DNA from: Deltaproteobacteria bacterium
GTDB lineage: Bacteria; Desulfobacterota_C; Deferrisomatia; Deferrisomatales; JACRMM01
Length of the DNA: 7,570 bases
Direction: 5' to 3'
NCBI GenBank assembly: GCA_016218905.1
Contig: JACRCS010000748.1
Coordinates: forward strand, 1-7,570
Position numbers and translations under genes: made by a program. Position 1 is the first letter of the stretch, and the number at the start of each line of letters is the position of its first letter. The notes beneath the pieces are model-generated. The model had not been told where the DNA came from, made no database searches, and saw only the letters and a list, made by a program, of their open reading frames with translations. Positions 6,013 through 7,570 of this stretch are shown here, in pieces.

Positions 6013-6476
6013 AGGCCGAGATCGTCAACTCTTTCATCGCGTCCACGATCGAGGCCTTTCGCACGCTCGCCGGAATCGAGCCGCGCCGGGGCGACGCCCG
6101 GCTGAAGCGCCGGGACGAGATGAGCTACGACGTCTCCGGCGTGGTCGGAATCTCCGGCCAAATCAAGGGTTCCATCAACTTGAGCTTCCGGAAATCGGCC
6201 GCGCTGCGCGTGGTGGAAGGTTTCCTCGGCGAGAGGATCGGAAGGGTGGACGATCAGGTGGTCGACGCCGTCGGAGAGCTGGCGAACATCGTCGCGGGAG
6301 GCGCCAAGCGCGTCCTGTCCGAAGCGGGGTATGACCTGAAGATCTCGATTCCCACCGTGATCGTGGGAGAGCACCACATGATCTCGAGACCGAAGGACGT
6401 CCCCTGTCTCGAGGTGCCCTTCGACCTCGACGCGGGTCCCTTCGCGGTGGAGCTTTGCCTGGCCTCGGCCCTCTAA
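6009..6476 (+). CDS. cheX: CheX phosphatase of CheY-P
   Basis: A 155-residue protein of the CheC/CheX/FliY superfamily, single-domain CheX type. CheX dephosphorylates CheY-P and so ends the motor signal in bacteria without CheZ. The catalytic E-x-x-N signature is seen as E90-L-A-N93 within DAVGELANIVAGGAK. Other family features are YDVSGVVGISGQIKGSINLSF (about 40-60) and SIPTVIVGEHHMI followed by a VPFDLDAGPF-like strand near the C-terminus. One E-x-x-N site fits CheX, whereas CheC usually has two. The GTG start overlaps the cheW stop (GTGA) and has no clear ribosome-binding site, so it probably depends on coupling. Its 3' end overlaps the next gene by 22 nt. Its presumed substrate CheY is not encoded in this window. 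Confidence 0.92.
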   Translation: MKAEIVNSFIASTIEAFRTLAGIEPRRGDARLKRRDEMSYDVSGVVGISGQIKGSINLSFRKSAALRVVEGFLGERIGRVDDQVVDAVGELANIVAGGAKRVLSEAGYDLKISIPTVIVGEHHMISRPKDVPCLEVPFDLDAGPFAVELCLASAL

Positions 6477-7471
6477 TCGGTCTCGGCGCGTCCGCTGCGG
6501 TCGGCGCCGGTACAACTTCGGCTTCCGAGAGAGCAGCCGCCGAGGGCTCCCCCCTCCGGGCCGGGGAAATGGTCCAAGTCCGTATCCTGAGCGTGGCCGG
6601 CCCCCAGGACCAGGGGCTCGCGATGGTCGAGCTGGGGGGCCGCTTGCTCCAGGCCCAGATCCCCGAGGGGCTCCCCCTCGGGAAGCCGCTGATGCTCCAG
6701 GTGGTAAGCCCGGGTCCTCCGACGGTCCTCAGGCCCCCCGACCCGCCGGAGGAGCTCTTGTCTCTCCTCCGGTCCCTGAAGGTCCCCTCTTCCAGCTACG
6801 AACAGGCGGCCACTCGACTCCTCGCCCTTGCCCCGGAGGCGGTGGAAGGTCCTTCCCGAGCGCTCCTCCAGGAGCTCCAGGGCGCCTTGCGACTGCCGAC
6901 CGCGCCCGCCGACCTGGCGCCGGCGCTGGAGCGGCTCTTCAGGGCATCGGGGCTCTTCCACGAATCGCTCCTGGCCCGAGGCGAGAGCCCCGACGACCTG
7001 AAGACGCTCGCGCTCCGGCTCCTCGCGTCGCTCCAGGGACCTTCGCCGCTCGCGAACGATGTGGAGGCCCTCGTCCGCCACCTGGAGGCGCACCAGGCCC
7101 GCAGCGTCCTCGACGGGATGCCGGTATTGCCGCTCTTTCTGCCGTGGGGAGAGAACGGTGTCCGCGCCGAGTGGGCCGTAGAGGAGCGGACGGGCTCGGA
7201 CGGGGAGGGCAGGGCCGCGGCGGGGTGCCTCCGGCTCCGGGTGGAGATGCCGCTCCTCGGGCCCGTGGAGGCGCGGGTGCGCTGGAGCCCCGGCGGGACG
7301 TCGGTTCGCCTCGCCTTCAGCCCGCCGGCTCTTTCGGCCGCCTCTGACCGCATGGAGGAGCTCTCCCGCGCCCTCGCCGACGCCGGGGTCCGCGTGCGAG
7401 GTCTCCGGGCGGAACCGCTGGAGTCGCCCGCCCCGAGCGCGAAGCCGGGCATGCTCGAGCTTCGCGCGTGA
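6455..7471 (+). CDS. fliK: FliK-like flagellar hook-length control protein
   Basis: A 338-residue protein I assign to FliK, the exported ruler that measures hook length and triggers the switch of export from hook to filament proteins. The call rests on overall layout. An N-terminal beta-rich segment (about 36-85, GEMVQVRILSV...LLQAQIP) is followed by a long Leu/Ala-rich helical part (about 97-215) and a C-terminal part (about 217-313) resembling the Flg_hook domain: FLPWGENG, then LRVEMPLLGPVEARVRW, and a final helix LSRALADAGVRVRGLRAEPLE. The gene right after it encodes an FlhB-C-terminal-like protein, FliK's known partner type. The start is uncertain: TTG 6455 overlaps cheX; the next in-frame candidate, ATG 6569, would begin inside the first strand. 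No catalytic residues are expected. Sequence conservation in this family is low. Confidence 0.72.
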   Translation: MPGLGPLIGLGASAAVGAGTTSASERAAAEGSPLRAGEMVQVRILSVAGPQDQGLAMVELGGRLLQAQIPEGLPLGKPLMLQVVSPGPPTVLRPPDPPEELLSLLRSLKVPSSSYEQAATRLLALAPEAVEGPSRALLQELQGALRLPTAPADLAPALERLFRASGLFHESLLARGESPDDLKTLALRLLASLQGPSPLANDVEALVRHLEAHQARSVLDGMPVLPLFLPWGENGVRAEWAVEERTGSDGEGRAAAGCLRLRVEMPLLGPVEARVRWSPGGTSVRLAFSPPALSAASDRMEELSRALADAGVRVRGLRAEPLESPAPSAKPGMLELRA

Positions 7472-7570
7472 GCCGCAGCGTCCGCAGGGCGGCTGCCCTG
7501 GCCTACAAGCCCGAGACCGACCGGGCACCCCGCGTCGCCGCGGTGGGCCGGGGCCGGATCGCGGAGATCA
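7468..7570 (+). CDS. FlhB C-terminal-like protein (FhlB/YlqH type), 5' part only
   Basis: GTG 7468 overlaps the stop of the FliK-like gene (GTGA), and the frame stays open to the window edge: 34 codons are visible and the rest is missing. The residues AAALAYKPETDRAPRVAAVGRGRIAEI match the start of the cytoplasmic domain of FlhB-family export proteins, which typically reads A-A-L-x-Y, then D-x-A-P-x-V-x-A-x-G-x-G-x-x-A. Because the chain starts directly at this domain with no membrane helices, it is a small stand-alone relative such as Bacillus YlqH / FhlB, not full FlhB. Such proteins can partly replace the FlhB C-terminal domain in export and work with FliK. Only the visible part supports this; what follows is unknown. 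Confidence 0.75.
   Translation, partial: MSRSVRRAAALAYKPETDRAPRVAAVGRGRIAEI

Noticed and set aside
520..7528. Several long open frames on the minus strand
   Set aside because: They mirror the codon pattern of the + strand genes in GC-rich DNA, show no recognisable domains and lack good start signals.

Overview
The window is a GC-rich stretch of chromosome carrying a chemotaxis operon that runs into flagellar export genes, all on the + strand. In order it holds: the possible 3' end of an unidentified gene (to 106), a promoter and leader region (107-324), cheB, cheA, a small NtrC-like regulator, cheR (broken by an in-frame TGA), cheW, cheX, a fliK-like hook-length gene, and the first 34 codons of an flhB-C-terminal-like gene cut off by the window end. 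The very high G/C at third codon positions, GTG/TTG starts, CheX, tandem-HPt CheA and the FliK / small FlhB-like pair suggest a flagellated, high-GC, Gram-negative-type bacterium, for example a Desulfuromonadota or other former deltaproteobacterial lineage. That placement is an inference from gene content; nothing in the window fixes the taxon.

Upstream region: a good match to a flagellar sigma-28 (FliA) promoter, TCAAGTCG-N12-GCCGATCT, lies at 210-237. It is followed by an untranslated leader of about 80 nt with a perfect 16-bp palindrome and a small hairpin with a GNRA-type loop. The first strong ribosome-binding site (AGGAGG, 315-320) sets the cheB start at GTG 325, although the reading frame stays open far upstream.

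Operon: spacing is tight. cheW/cheX and fliK/flhB-like overlap by GTGA, cheX/fliK overlap by 22 nt, and the other gaps are 19-26 nt. The exception is the 80-nt cheB-cheA gap, which holds a perfect 11-bp GC-rich inverted repeat. The products would form one signalling chain. CheW couples CheA to chemoreceptors encoded elsewhere; CheA phosphorylates CheB and a CheY that is not in the window; CheR and CheB add and remove receptor methyl groups; CheX removes phosphate from CheY-P. FliK and the FlhB-like protein belong to hook-length control and export switching of the flagellum.

The two points most worth a second look are (1) the regulator between cheA and cheR. It looks like a bacterial enhancer-binding protein but has no receiver domain, no GAFTGA loop, an altered Walker B (EG for DE), an altered sensor I and one lost arginine-finger position, while keeping Walker A and a good Fis-type DNA-binding helix. 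(2) The TGA at codon 39 of an otherwise complete cheR. I see no CRISPR array, insertion sequence, tRNA or rRNA, and no wholly new system; the window is a fairly conventional chemotaxis/flagellar cluster with a few unusual components.
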